Shown here: positions 1-6,833 of the stretch, piece after piece
Layout of the letters: each line of letters opens with the position of its first letter
Position numbering within the stretch: the first letter of the stretch is position 1
Assembly (NCBI GenBank): GCA_902475285.1
Contig: CABRZA010000009.1
Span: forward strand, 1 to 27,755
Direction of reading: 5' to 3'
Length of the DNA stretch: 27,755 nt
Origin: an uncultured Porphyromonadaceae bacterium
GTDB taxonomy: Bacteria; Bacteroidota; Bacteroidia; Bacteroidales; Muribaculaceae
Notes under the pieces: generated by a model
Databases searched by the model: none
Told to the model about the DNA's origin: nothing
What the model saw: the letters and a program-made list of their open reading frames with translations, nothing else
Program-made: the position numbers and the translations under genes

Positions 1-1
1 G

Positions 2-1876
2 ATTCCCTTCGTGACAGTGTCGGCAATGACCGAAAAAATCAAAATCAGCGGCAGCGAGAATATTTTAGTCCTCGTAAACGGCCGAAAAAGCCCTTTTGCC
101 TATGCCAAGAATATTAATCCTGCACGCATTGCCACCATCGAAGTTGAACCACGGCCGCAGGGACGTTGGGAGGGGTATGATTATCTGATTAACATTGTAT
201 TGAAGAAAAATTTCTTCGGCTACGATACAGGTGTTTCGGGCAGCGCTCTCTATAATCTTGCCAACGAGCACAGCAATACCGAGAATCTCGGTGCCGACCT
301 GACGTTCTCATCGGAGAGCGTGAATCTCTACGGCACCCTTGGCTGGGGGCGCAACGAAGGGCACGGCGCTACTTCGTTCAGTCGTACCATCGGCGACCGC
401 ACCGAGGCAAGCCGTTATGCTGGCGATATTGCTCCCAATATCCATGGCTTGCAACAAAGCGGCAGCGTATTTATTGGCAGCGACTATAAAATCAACAAGC
501 GCCACACACTGTCGCTGCAAGCATCGTGGAGCGGCGATAAAGGCCGAGGAATAACGACCGACGCCCTCACTGCGCCTGGGGATGCCATGCAGACTTCGCG
601 CGACGTATACCACAGCAACAATTATTCCGGTGCCGTCTTCTACGATGCCGACCTTTCAAAAAAGGTATTTTTTTCTGCCGAAGTTACCTACAACTACTAT
701 CACGCCCGTCAGGCCTACGATTTCAGCACAGCCAACGTCGACGCATCAAACCTCACTTCGACCGACAAAAACTATCTTAGCGGGCTTGCGTATCTTTTCT
801 ATGGCCCGACGCAGTCGTTCTTCATGAACTTCACCGAGCAGGCCACCTACCGCACCTACCGCGACTTCAATCGCTTCACACACGAGCGAGATTACCTTTC
901 GGATGAATTTCGCAATAGCCTGCAGTTCAATGCCGTCTATTCTTTCGGCAGCAAGCTTTATCTGACTGCCGGCGTGAAATGGACCGCCATCCGCGAAAAC
1001 ACCACTATCGGCGATGAGAATGACAGTCGCACCCATATGTATGTGTTGCCGACGGCGAGGGTGGTGTGGAACGTAGGTAAAAGTTTCACCATCGATGCCT
1101 CCTATGGTTCCGGGCTCTCACACCCCAACTTCAAGCAGTTGTCGGCCACCGTCTACCGTACGGGCGAGGGGCTCTACCGAAGCGGCAATCCATTGCTCAA
1201 ACCTCAGAGTCTGCACAGCGTCGACGCTGCATTTCACTTTTTGCAGATGTTCAAGCTCCAATATGCCTTCCGAAAATTCAGCAATTACATCGATACTTAC
1301 TATACTCCGTATCCCGCCAATGATATTCTGCAAACATTGGCCAACGGCAGTTATCATTCGCACTATGTGTCCTTGTCGTTCAGCCGCAGTTTTTTCCGCG
1401 ATGAACGTCTGAGTGTCAATCTCACGGGCTCATATCAAAGATACGGCATTAGTTCACCCTCGACCCCGACGCATAACGGCCGCTCGTGGTATGCAGATTT
1501 CGATGCCACATATTTCATTTCGCCCGTCAAACTGTTTGCCTCGGTGGAGTTCATCCTCCGCCACGACAAAATCCCCACGTTCCAGGGCGAAAAATATTCT
1601 CAGCACGAACGTCTCATGCTCTCGCTTCGCCGGCCTTTCCTCAACTCGCGTCTCATGATTACCGTCATGGGCAACATCCCCACCAATATCCTCGACAAGA
1701 TGGAGTGGACGCGCACCATGGCACCAGGCTTCTCCGACATAAGCTATACCGACGACAGTGTCAATCAAGCCCTCGTCATGCTCCAATGCCGCTACACCTT
1801 CGGCAACGGCAAGAGCAAATCGAAAGGCGCCTCAATCAAAACCGAAGCCGAAAAAATCGCAGAAGATATTTTCTGA
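2..1876 (+). CDS. Outer-membrane beta-barrel (TonB-receptor-like) protein, 5' truncated
   Basis: The open frame enters from the left edge, so the N-terminus (signal peptide and any carboxypeptidase-like domain) is missing. About 624 residues are visible. The first 60 or so look like the end of a plug domain: ILVLVNGR, then INPARIATIEVEPRPQG and IVLKK, a pattern common in Bacteroidetes outer-membrane beta-barrel proteins of the OMP_b-brl_3 kind. The rest is alternating aromatic and polar strands typical of a large barrel, with the late strand LQCRYTFGNGK. About 20 charged residues follow that strand, so the protein does not end on the usual terminal aromatic of a barrel. The expected role is an outer-membrane receptor or transporter energised by TonB; the substrate cannot be inferred. 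No SusD partner follows. Family assignment is from recalled patterns only. Confidence 0.8.
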   Translation: MPFVTVSAMTEKIKISGSENILVLVNGRKSPFAYAKNINPARIATIEVEPRPQGRWEGYDYLINIVLKKNFFGYDTGVSGSALYNLANEHSNTENLGADLTFSSESVNLYGTLGWGRNEGHGATSFSRTIGDRTEASRYAGDIAPNIHGLQQSGSVFIGSDYKINKRHTLSLQASWSGDKGRGITTDALTAPGDAMQTSRDVYHSNNYSGAVFYDADLSKKVFFSAEVTYNYYHARQAYDFSTANVDASNLTSTDKNYLSGLAYLFYGPTQSFFMNFTEQATYRTYRDFNRFTHERDYLSDEFRNSLQFNAVYSFGSKLYLTAGVKWTAIRENTTIGDENDSRTHMYVLPTARVVWNVGKSFTIDASYGSGLSHPNFKQLSATVYRTGEGLYRSGNPLLKPQSLHSVDAAFHFLQMFKLQYAFRKFSNYIDTYYTPYPANDILQTLANGSYHSHYVSLSFSRSFFRDERLSVNLTGSYQRYGISSPSTPTHNGRSWYADFDATYFISPVKLFASVEFILRHDKIPTFQGEKYSQHERLMLSLRRPFLNSRLMITVMGNIPTNILDKMEWTRTMAPGFSDISYTDDSVNQALVMLQCRYTFGNGKSKSKGASIKTEAEKIAEDIF

Positions 1877-1902
1877 TTTGCCATATTCTTCTGCCGAAAG
1901 AG

Positions 1903-1922
1903 ACGGAAAATTGGCCGTTTTT
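1903..1922 (+). terminator. Weak hairpin with T-run after the barrel gene
   Basis: ACGG at 1903-1906 pairs with CCGT at 1915-1918 around an 8-base loop, followed by a short T-run. The stem is only four base pairs, so this may be incidental. Confidence 0.25.
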
Positions 1923-1966
1923 GCATTTTTGTGGCGGCGGAAGTGTCGCGGCTTGGAAAAAAGTGC

Positions 1967-1975
1967 TAATTTTGC
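1967..1975 (+). promoter_or_regulatory. Possible -7 element (TAATTTTGC) before the amidase gene
   Basis: TAATTTTGC matches the Bacteroidetes -7 consensus TAnnTTTGY exactly. It lies only three bases before the chosen ATG, and I see no good TTTG element about 20 bases upstream. If functional, transcription would begin at or very near the start codon. Confidence 0.35.
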
Positions 1976-1978
1976 CAC

Positions 1979-2815
1979 ATGATTTGTCAAGGGCTTCGGC
2001 GGGCTGTGCTCGCAGTATCGATGGCGCTCGGCGGATGGCTTTGGCTGTCGGCCGCTGATGCCGTGCCGTCCCCGCGACCCTTCACTGTGGTGCTCGACGC
2101 CGGCCACGGCGGCAAGGACCATGGCTGCCAAGGCCGCACGCAGCGCGAGAAAGACATTACGCTCGACGTGGTGCGCCGCGTGGAGGGCCTCCTTGCCCGG
2201 CAGCTCGGCGACAGCGTGGAGGTGGTGCTCACGCGCGACAGCGACGTGTTCGTGCCCCTCGACCGCCGTGCCGCCATTGCCAACGATGCCGCCGGCGACA
2301 TCTTCGTGTCGGTTCACGTCAACTCCATCGACGCACGCACGCGCGGTCGCGAAAAGGTGCACGGCGCCTCGGTCTACACCCTCGGCCTGCACAAGAGCGA
2401 CGCCAACCTCTCGGTGGCCATGCGCGAGAACGGCGTGATAGAGCTCGAACCCGACTTCTCGCAGACCTACCACGGCTTCGACCCTCAGTCGTCGGAATCG
2501 TATATCATCTTCGAGCTCAGCCAGAACAAACATATGGAGCACAGCGTTGAGTTGGCGTCGGCCATACAGGAGGGGCTCGTCGGCACCGCCGGTCGCGCCG
2601 ACAAGGGCGTGCGCCAGGCCGGATTTCTCGTGCTGTGGGCCACACGCATGCCTTCGGTGCTCGTTGAGCTCGACTTCATATGCAACCACGCCGCAGAGCG
2701 TTTCCTTGGCTCCGACGAAGGTCGCACTAAATGCGCCCGCGCCATAGCCGACGCAGTAGGGCAGTACCGCCTCCGCCACATGCCTCAAACAGAAAAGATT
2801 CAAAACTCAAAATAA
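1979..2815 (+). CDS. N-acetylmuramoyl-L-alanine amidase (Amidase_3, AmiC-like)
   Basis: A zinc-dependent cell-wall amidase that cleaves the bond between N-acetylmuramic acid and L-alanine in peptidoglycan; 278 residues. The N-terminus has Arg7-Arg8 and a hydrophobic stretch to about residue 28 (ends SAADA), consistent with a signal peptide and export to the periplasm. The catalytic domain runs from about 35 to 264. Expected zinc ligands are visible: His43 in DAGHGG, Glu57 in QREKD and His113 in SVHVNS, with the probable catalytic Glu230 in VELDF. An alternative ATG at 2021 would remove the basic part of the signal, so 1979 is preferred. The next gene, 15 bases downstream, encodes an MlaD-like protein; I recall this pairing from other Bacteroidales, which suggests an envelope-maintenance unit. 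Confidence 0.92.
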   Translation: MICQGLRRAVLAVSMALGGWLWLSAADAVPSPRPFTVVLDAGHGGKDHGCQGRTQREKDITLDVVRRVEGLLARQLGDSVEVVLTRDSDVFVPLDRRAAIANDAAGDIFVSVHVNSIDARTRGREKVHGASVYTLGLHKSDANLSVAMRENGVIELEPDFSQTYHGFDPQSSESYIIFELSQNKHMEHSVELASAIQEGLVGTAGRADKGVRQAGFLVLWATRMPSVLVELDFICNHAAERFLGSDEGRTKCARAIADAVGQYRLRHMPQTEKIQNSK

Positions 2816-2830
2816 TCAAACCAACACCAA

Positions 2831-3733
2831 ATGAAAGCTGTCGCACGCAAAGAAGTGCTCATCGGAGCCCTCGTGATTGTTGCCCTGGCCATACTCATCT
2901 TCGGCATCAACTTCCTCAAGGGCATCAATATCTTCAAGGCCACCAACTACTACTACGCCACCTACACCAACGTCGAGGGCCTGGCCCTGTCGGCACCCGT
3001 CAATCTCAACGGCTATAAGATAGGTCTCGTGCGCGACATGCACTACGACTACGACCGTCCCGGCCAGGTGACCGTCGAGATAAGCGTCGACAAGTCGCTC
3101 CGACTTCCCAAGGGCACGCGTGCCGTCCTCGCCTCCGACCTTCTGGGCACTGCCTCGATAAGCCTTCAGCTCGGCAACGCCGCCGACGGCTACTGCACCG
3201 TGGGCGACACCATAAGCTCCGCCGTCAACTCCGGCATGATGGCCGCACTCTCCGACAATCTCCTCCCGGCCGTCAACGCCATCGTGCCGAAGGTCGACAC
3301 TCTCCTCACCAGCCTCAACACCCTCGTAGCCAACCCGGCCCTGCGCACCAGTGTGGAGCGCCTCGACGACATCACCGCACAGCTCAACGCCTCGCTGGTG
3401 TCGCTCCGCGGCGTGATGGCAACCATGGGCCCCATCGCCGGCGACATAAAGAGCATCACGCAGAACGTCGACACCATCACCGGCGACCTCGCAGTGGTGA
3501 GCTCGCGCTTGCGCGAGGCACCCGTCGACTCCATGCTCGTCGACCTCGGGGCCACAATCGCTCATCTCGAAGAGCTCACGGCCCAGCTCAACAATCCCGA
3601 CTCGTCGGTGGGCAAGCTCCTCAACGACCCCGCACTCTACGACAATCTCAATGCCACCATAGCCTCGCTCGACTCAATCTTCGTCGACGTGAAGCGAAAT
3701 CCCAAGCGCTACATCAACATCAAGGTGTTCTGA
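2831..3733 (+). CDS. MlaD family (MCE domain) lipid-transport protein
   Basis: A 300-residue protein of the MCE/MlaD family, which forms rings that carry phospholipids between inner and outer membranes with an ABC transporter. Residues 8-27 form one N-terminal membrane helix after a short basic start. The MCE domain follows at about 38-115, with the typical GLALSAPVNLNGYKIGLV stretch. The rest (about 130-300) is predicted to be mostly helical, with repeated Thr, Leu and Ala patterns of the kind that form a needle or coiled tube in other MCE proteins. Its MlaE and MlaF partners are not in the window. It sits directly after the amidase and is closed by a strong hairpin terminator, so the two probably share a transcript. 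Confidence 0.9.
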   Translation: MKAVARKEVLIGALVIVALAILIFGINFLKGINIFKATNYYYATYTNVEGLALSAPVNLNGYKIGLVRDMHYDYDRPGQVTVEISVDKSLRLPKGTRAVLASDLLGTASISLQLGNAADGYCTVGDTISSAVNSGMMAALSDNLLPAVNAIVPKVDTLLTSLNTLVANPALRTSVERLDDITAQLNASLVSLRGVMATMGPIAGDIKSITQNVDTITGDLAVVSSRLREAPVDSMLVDLGATIAHLEELTAQLNNPDSSVGKLLNDPALYDNLNATIASLDSIFVDVKRNPKRYINIKVF

Positions 3734-3756
3734 CGCTGTCGGCAACCCTATAACGA

Positions 3757-3806
3757 CGGTCGGACTTATTTAAAATTATTCTAAATAAGCCCGACCGCAG
3801 CTTTTT
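3757..3806 (+). terminator. Strong intrinsic terminator after the amidase-mlaD unit
   Basis: CGGTCGG at 3757-3763 and CTTATTTA at 3765-3772 pair with TAAATAAG at 3782-3789 and CCGACCG at 3791-3797. This gives 15 pairs with one mismatch and a 9-base loop. TTTTT follows at 3802-3806. Confidence 0.85.
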
Positions 3807-3947
3807 CACCTAAAAGCCGTCGGCAATGGTCGTAGAGGGCGATAGAGGCCGTCTTTGCACCTTGTGGCAAGGATGGCTTTTTGTCGGTAAAGAGCGTAGG
3901 ATGAGTGTTTTATCTCTGAAAATGTATTGCGGAGAAATCGTTTTTGT

Positions 3948-3965
3948 TAATCAACTGTAATCAAC
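3948..3965 (+). repeat. Tandem TAATCAAC repeats upstream of the dnaA promoter
   Basis: TAATCAAC occurs at 3948-3955 and again at 3958-3965. The copies start exactly 10 bases apart, about one helical turn, and lie 40 bases upstream of the -33 element of dnaA. They could be binding sites for a regulator contacting one face of the DNA. They do not resemble canonical DnaA boxes. Confidence 0.35.
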
Positions 3966-4004
3966 GTAGTTGCAAATTATTTGAAATTACCAAATATTCC
4001 GTCG

Positions 4005-4037
4005 TTTGTTTTTACAAAAAAAAAGTCGGAATTTTGT
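4005..4037 (+). promoter_or_regulatory. dnaA promoter (Bacteroidetes type)
   Basis: TTTG at 4005-4008 is followed after exactly 20 bases by GAATTTTGT at 4029-4037, one base off TAnnTTTGY. Transcription would start around 4042, leaving a leader of under 20 bases before the ATG at 4059. The promoter lies inside the extended open frame that begins at TTG 3981, which argues against that longer start. Confidence 0.65.
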
Positions 4038-4058
4038 AAACGCAAAAGAATCGCAACC

Positions 4059-5456
4059 ATGTCAACGACCAGTCAGCAACACACCGAGCTTTGGGATGCT
4101 TGCCGCCAGTTTATCAAAGATAACCTGACGGCGGCACAGTTCGACACATGGTTCCGCGACATGACGTCGGTGAGCTTCGCCGACGGCGTCCTCAAGCTGT
4201 TGGTACCCTCCGTATTCTTTATCGAGCAGATTCAGGCCCGTTATCTCAACGTGCTTCGCGCGGGTATAAAGAAGGTCTACGGCCCCGGGGTGCATCTTGA
4301 ATTCCTGTATCCCATCAAGCAGGGCGACCCGCAGTCGATGAGTTTCCAAAAGGGAGCCGAACCCTCGCCCGCCATCATGCAGCAGAGCACGGCCCCGGCA
4401 GCCAACCCCTTCCGAGAGCCCGACCGCCGCGACTTCGACCCGCAGCTCAATGCCCGATACACTTTCGAGAACTACTGTCTCGGCGAAAGCAACAAGATTG
4501 CCCGCTCGATAGGTGAGGCCATAGGCGACAACCCATCGCTCAAAACCTTCAACCCTCTTTTTGTCTTCGGTCCCTCGGGCGTGGGCAAGACGCATCTTAT
4601 CCAGGCCATAGGCATCCGCATCAAGGAGCGCAATCCGCAGGCTCGCGTACTCTACGTTACGGCGCGTCTCTTCCAGAGCCAGTATACCGCTGCCGCCGCA
4701 AAGAACATCAACAGCTTCTTCCACTTCTACCAGAGCATTGATACCCTGATTATCGACGATATTCAGGACCTTCAGAACATGCCCGGCACGCAGAACACAT
4801 TCTTCCACATCTTCAACCATCTCCACCAGCACGACAAGCAGATTATCATGTCGAGCGATTGTGCGCCGGCCGAGATGGAAGGCTTCGAGGCTCGTCTTCT
4901 GAGCCGTTTCAAGTGGGGTATGCAGGTCGAGCTCGAACGGCCCGACATAGAGCTGCGCCGCGACGTACTCAAACTCAAGGCCGATCAGGACGGACTCGTC
5001 CTCCCTGGCGACGTGGCCGAGTTCCTCGCCGCAAACGTCACCCAGAGCGTCCGCGAACTCGAGGGTATAGTGGTGTCGCTTGTGGCGCACGCCACCGTGC
5101 TCAACCGCGACATTTCGCTCGACCTCGCAAAGCGCGTCATGTCGAACGCCGTGCGCCGCCAGCGCAACCAGGTCAATTTTGAGATGGTGGCCGATGCCGT
5201 GGCTTCCTACTACGGAATCAGTGTCGACCTCCTCTTCACCAAGACCCGCAAGCGCGAGGTCAACGACGCCCGCCAGGTGGTGATGTATCTTGCCAAGAAG
5301 CTCGCCAAGCTGCCCATGACAGTTATCGGCCAGCGTCTCGACCGAAGCCATGCCACCGTAATCCACGGCTGTCAGGTGGTGGAAGACCGCATGGGCCTCG
5401 AAAAGAAATTCGCCGGCGAAATCGACGCTATCGAGGCTGCCATAGCCTCGCACTGA
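4059..5456 (+). CDS. dnaA: Chromosomal replication initiator protein DnaA
   Basis: DnaA, the AAA+ ATPase that binds and opens the replication origin; 465 residues from ATG 4059. Domain I is at about 8-85 (LWDACRQFIKDNL), a short linker at 86-128, the AAA+ domain at about 132-360 and the DNA-binding domain IV at about 370-461. Walker A GPSGVGKT is at 171-178, Walker B LIIDDIQ at 230-236, an arginine-finger stretch RLLSRFKWG at 279-287 and a sensor-2 stretch VRELEG at 331-336. Domain IV keeps the residues aligned with E. coli Arg399, Arg407 and Gln408 (Arg397, Arg405, Gln406). However, the usual GGRDHTTV signature reads LDRSHATV, with Ser430 where Asp is expected. Starting at TTG 3981 would place the promoter inside the gene. 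dnaN is not adjacent; surE follows. Confidence 0.95.
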   Translation: MSTTSQQHTELWDACRQFIKDNLTAAQFDTWFRDMTSVSFADGVLKLLVPSVFFIEQIQARYLNVLRAGIKKVYGPGVHLEFLYPIKQGDPQSMSFQKGAEPSPAIMQQSTAPAANPFREPDRRDFDPQLNARYTFENYCLGESNKIARSIGEAIGDNPSLKTFNPLFVFGPSGVGKTHLIQAIGIRIKERNPQARVLYVTARLFQSQYTAAAAKNINSFFHFYQSIDTLIIDDIQDLQNMPGTQNTFFHIFNHLHQHDKQIIMSSDCAPAEMEGFEARLLSRFKWGMQVELERPDIELRRDVLKLKADQDGLVLPGDVAEFLAANVTQSVRELEGIVVSLVAHATVLNRDISLDLAKRVMSNAVRRQRNQVNFEMVADAVASYYGISVDLLFTKTRKREVNDARQVVMYLAKKLAKLPMTVIGQRLDRSHATVIHGCQVVEDRMGLEKKFAGEIDAIEAAIASH

Positions 5457-5475
5457 CTTGTCCCGCTTCAACCGC

Positions 5476-5516
5476 GCCACTGCACTTGAACATTGAGCCG
5501 CAGTGGCTTGTTTTTA
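5476..5516 (+). terminator. Terminator after dnaA
   Basis: GCCACTGC at 5476-5483 pairs perfectly with GCAGTGGC at 5500-5507 around a 16-base loop. A T-rich run (TTGTTTTTATT) follows directly. It lies inside an upstream extension of the surE frame, supporting the later surE start. Confidence 0.75.
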
Positions 5517-5536
5517 TTATAAAAATTCACCGCATT

Positions 5537-6316
5537 ATGGAAAAACCGCGTCCACTGATACTTATCACCAACGACGACAGCATCGAGGCTCCAGGCATAC
5601 ATCATCTGGCCGAGTGCGTGCGTTCGCTGGGCGACGTATATGTCGTTGCTCCCAAGCATCCGCATTCAGGCCAATCGGCGGCGCTTACAGTCGGCGCTCC
5701 CCTCCGCATCGACGAGCTGCCGTCCGACACCGATGGCGTGCGCCTCTTCACCGTCAACGGCACGCCTGTCGACTGCGTCAAGCTCGCCCTCCATGCCATA
5801 GTGCCCCGGCGTCCCGACATGGTGCTCGCCGGCATCAACCACGGCTCAAATTCGGGTGTCAACGTCACCTATTCCGGCACCATGGGAGCTGTGCTCGAAG
5901 GATGCATCGAAGGCATACCCTCGGTGGGCTTCTCCCTGCTGCACCACTCCATGAAGGCCGACTTCACCCTCTCCACGGCATTCGTAGCCGCCATTGCGGC
6001 CAAGACCCTCGAGAATGGCTTGCCCAAGGGAATCTGTCTCAACGTCAACATTCCGGCCCGCGTCATGCCGCAGGGCATACGCGTGTGCCGCGCCACCAAG
6101 GGACGTTGGACCGACAACTACAAGCGTTACCTCGACCCACTCGGCGTGCCCTTCTACTGGCTCACCGGAAAGTTCATCAACGAAGAACCCGAAGCCACCG
6201 ACACCGACGAATACTGGCTCCAGCGTCGTTACATATCCGTCGTGCCCGTCGCGTGCGACCTCAGCGCACGCGGCGACATCAAGGCACTTGCCGATACCTA
6301 CGACACGGAGGAGTAG
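5537..6316 (+). CDS. surE: 5'/3'-nucleotidase SurE
   Basis: SurE, a metal-dependent phosphatase that dephosphorylates nucleoside 5'- and 3'-monophosphates in the cytoplasm and is linked to stationary-phase survival; 259 residues from ATG 5537. The metal-site motif is ITNDDS at 10-15, with Asp13 and Asp14 as ligands; the residue after them is Ser where Gly is usual. Ser44 in SGQS and Asn101 in INHGSNSG complete the expected metal site, followed by the hallmark GTMGAVLEG at 114-122. Total length fits the family. The frame is open back to a TTG at 5486, but that region is the dnaA terminator, so the ATG is preferred. A strong terminator follows, making this a single-gene unit. Confidence 0.95.
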   Translation: MEKPRPLILITNDDSIEAPGIHHLAECVRSLGDVYVVAPKHPHSGQSAALTVGAPLRIDELPSDTDGVRLFTVNGTPVDCVKLALHAIVPRRPDMVLAGINHGSNSGVNVTYSGTMGAVLEGCIEGIPSVGFSLLHHSMKADFTLSTAFVAAIAAKTLENGLPKGICLNVNIPARVMPQGIRVCRATKGRWTDNYKRYLDPLGVPFYWLTGKFINEEPEATDTDEYWLQRRYISVVPVACDLSARGDIKALADTYDTEE

Positions 6317-6337
6317 GGGACCCCACTTACCCTTTTA

Positions 6338-6381
6338 CGGCATCCGGCGATTTTTTTATAGCCGGGTGCCGAAATTTTTTT
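6338..6381 (+). terminator. Strong terminator after surE
   Basis: CGGCATCCGGC at 6338-6348 pairs with GCCGGGTGCCG at 6361-6371: 11 pairs including one G-T, with a 12-base loop. A run of seven T follows at 6375-6381. Confidence 0.85.
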
Positions 6382-6397
6382 CTCTTGCCGTATATAG

Positions 6398-6411
6398 GTT
6401 GAACATTCAAC
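6398..6411 (+). promoter_or_regulatory. Inverted repeat GTTGAA-CA-TTCAAC just upstream of the ZorAB-like unit
   Basis: Perfect six-base arms are separated by two bases, ending ten bases before the ATG of the small first gene. A partial -7-like CACATTTGC (6411-6419) overlaps its edge. The position fits an operator for a dimeric repressor, but no regulator gene is nearby and the match could be chance. Confidence 0.35.
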
Positions 6412-6420
6412 ACATTTGCC

Positions 6421-6828
6421 ATGACAAATCCTTTCTGGGCGATGCTCGCTTATGTGGCGCGGCGGTTTGCGCCACAGCAGCCGTTGCCGCCCGACCCACC
6501 GACAGGGTCCCGGCCTCCGCAGCCAAACCGCCAACCGTTGCCCGAGGAATCCTTCCTCATGGCTGCCGTACGCCGCATGCTCGAAGCCCGCGAGCGTGAC
6601 CTTCAGCGCCGCCGTCTCGTGGCCGAGGCCGAGGCCATGATTGCAGAATGGACCGACCGCAAGCTCCGCTCGGCACAGCGTCGGCTCGAAATCGATGGCA
6701 AAACCGTGGAGTGTTTCCCGGGTCCCGACTTTGGCTTCACCCTCTCCGAAATGGCTTCGCCCTCTGTCAATCGCTTTAAGACCAAGCGAATAATGTCAAT
6801 CAAAATGAACAATACCTCACAAGTCTAA
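6421..6828 (+). CDS. Hypothetical small Arg-rich protein heading the ZorAB-like unit
   Basis: I do not recognise this 135-residue protein. It has a short hydrophobic start (FWAMLAYVARRFA, about 5-17), a proline-rich linker at about 19-42, a strongly charged, Arg-rich and probably helical stretch at about 46-90, then a short segment with IDGKTVECFPGPDFGF and a Ser/Lys-rich end. Codon use (GCC, CTC, CGC) matches the neighbouring real genes, which supports coding. It ends five bases before the channel gene, so the two are probably co-transcribed. A role as a cytoplasmic or membrane-edge partner of the channel is a guess from position only. The hydrophobic start is short for a true membrane helix. 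Confidence 0.6.
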   Translation: MTNPFWAMLAYVARRFAPQQPLPPDPPTGSRPPQPNRQPLPEESFLMAAVRRMLEARERDLQRRRLVAEAEAMIAEWTDRKLRSAQRRLEIDGKTVECFPGPDFGFTLSEMASPSVNRFKTKRIMSIKMNNTSQV

Positions 6829-6833
6829 ATTCT

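Larger units (their letters stand above)
3734..4058 (+). other. Intergenic region between mlaD-like gene and dnaA
   Basis: This 325-base gap holds no credible gene. It carries a strong terminator (3757-3806), a weak five-base inverted repeat CCTTG/CAAGG (3860-3872) followed by a T-run, a pair of TAATCAAC repeats (3948-3965), and the dnaA promoter (4005-4037). It is much more AT-rich than the coding DNA around it. No cluster of canonical DnaA boxes (TTATCCACA-like) was found. Confidence 0.7.

Noticed and set aside
3848..3882. Second terminator-like hairpin before dnaA (CCTTG/CAAGG with a later T-run)
   Set aside because: The stem is only five pairs and the T-run is separated from it by several bases; too weak to call next to the strong terminator upstream.
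3981..4058. TTG-initiated extension of dnaA by 26 residues
   Set aside because: The stretch contains the promoter-like elements at 4005-4037 and encodes an atypical Lys-rich lead; ATG 4059 gives the normal domain I start.
5486..5536. TTG-initiated extension of surE
   Set aside because: It overlaps the dnaA terminator hairpin and T-run, and SurE proteins normally start a few residues before the NDD motif.
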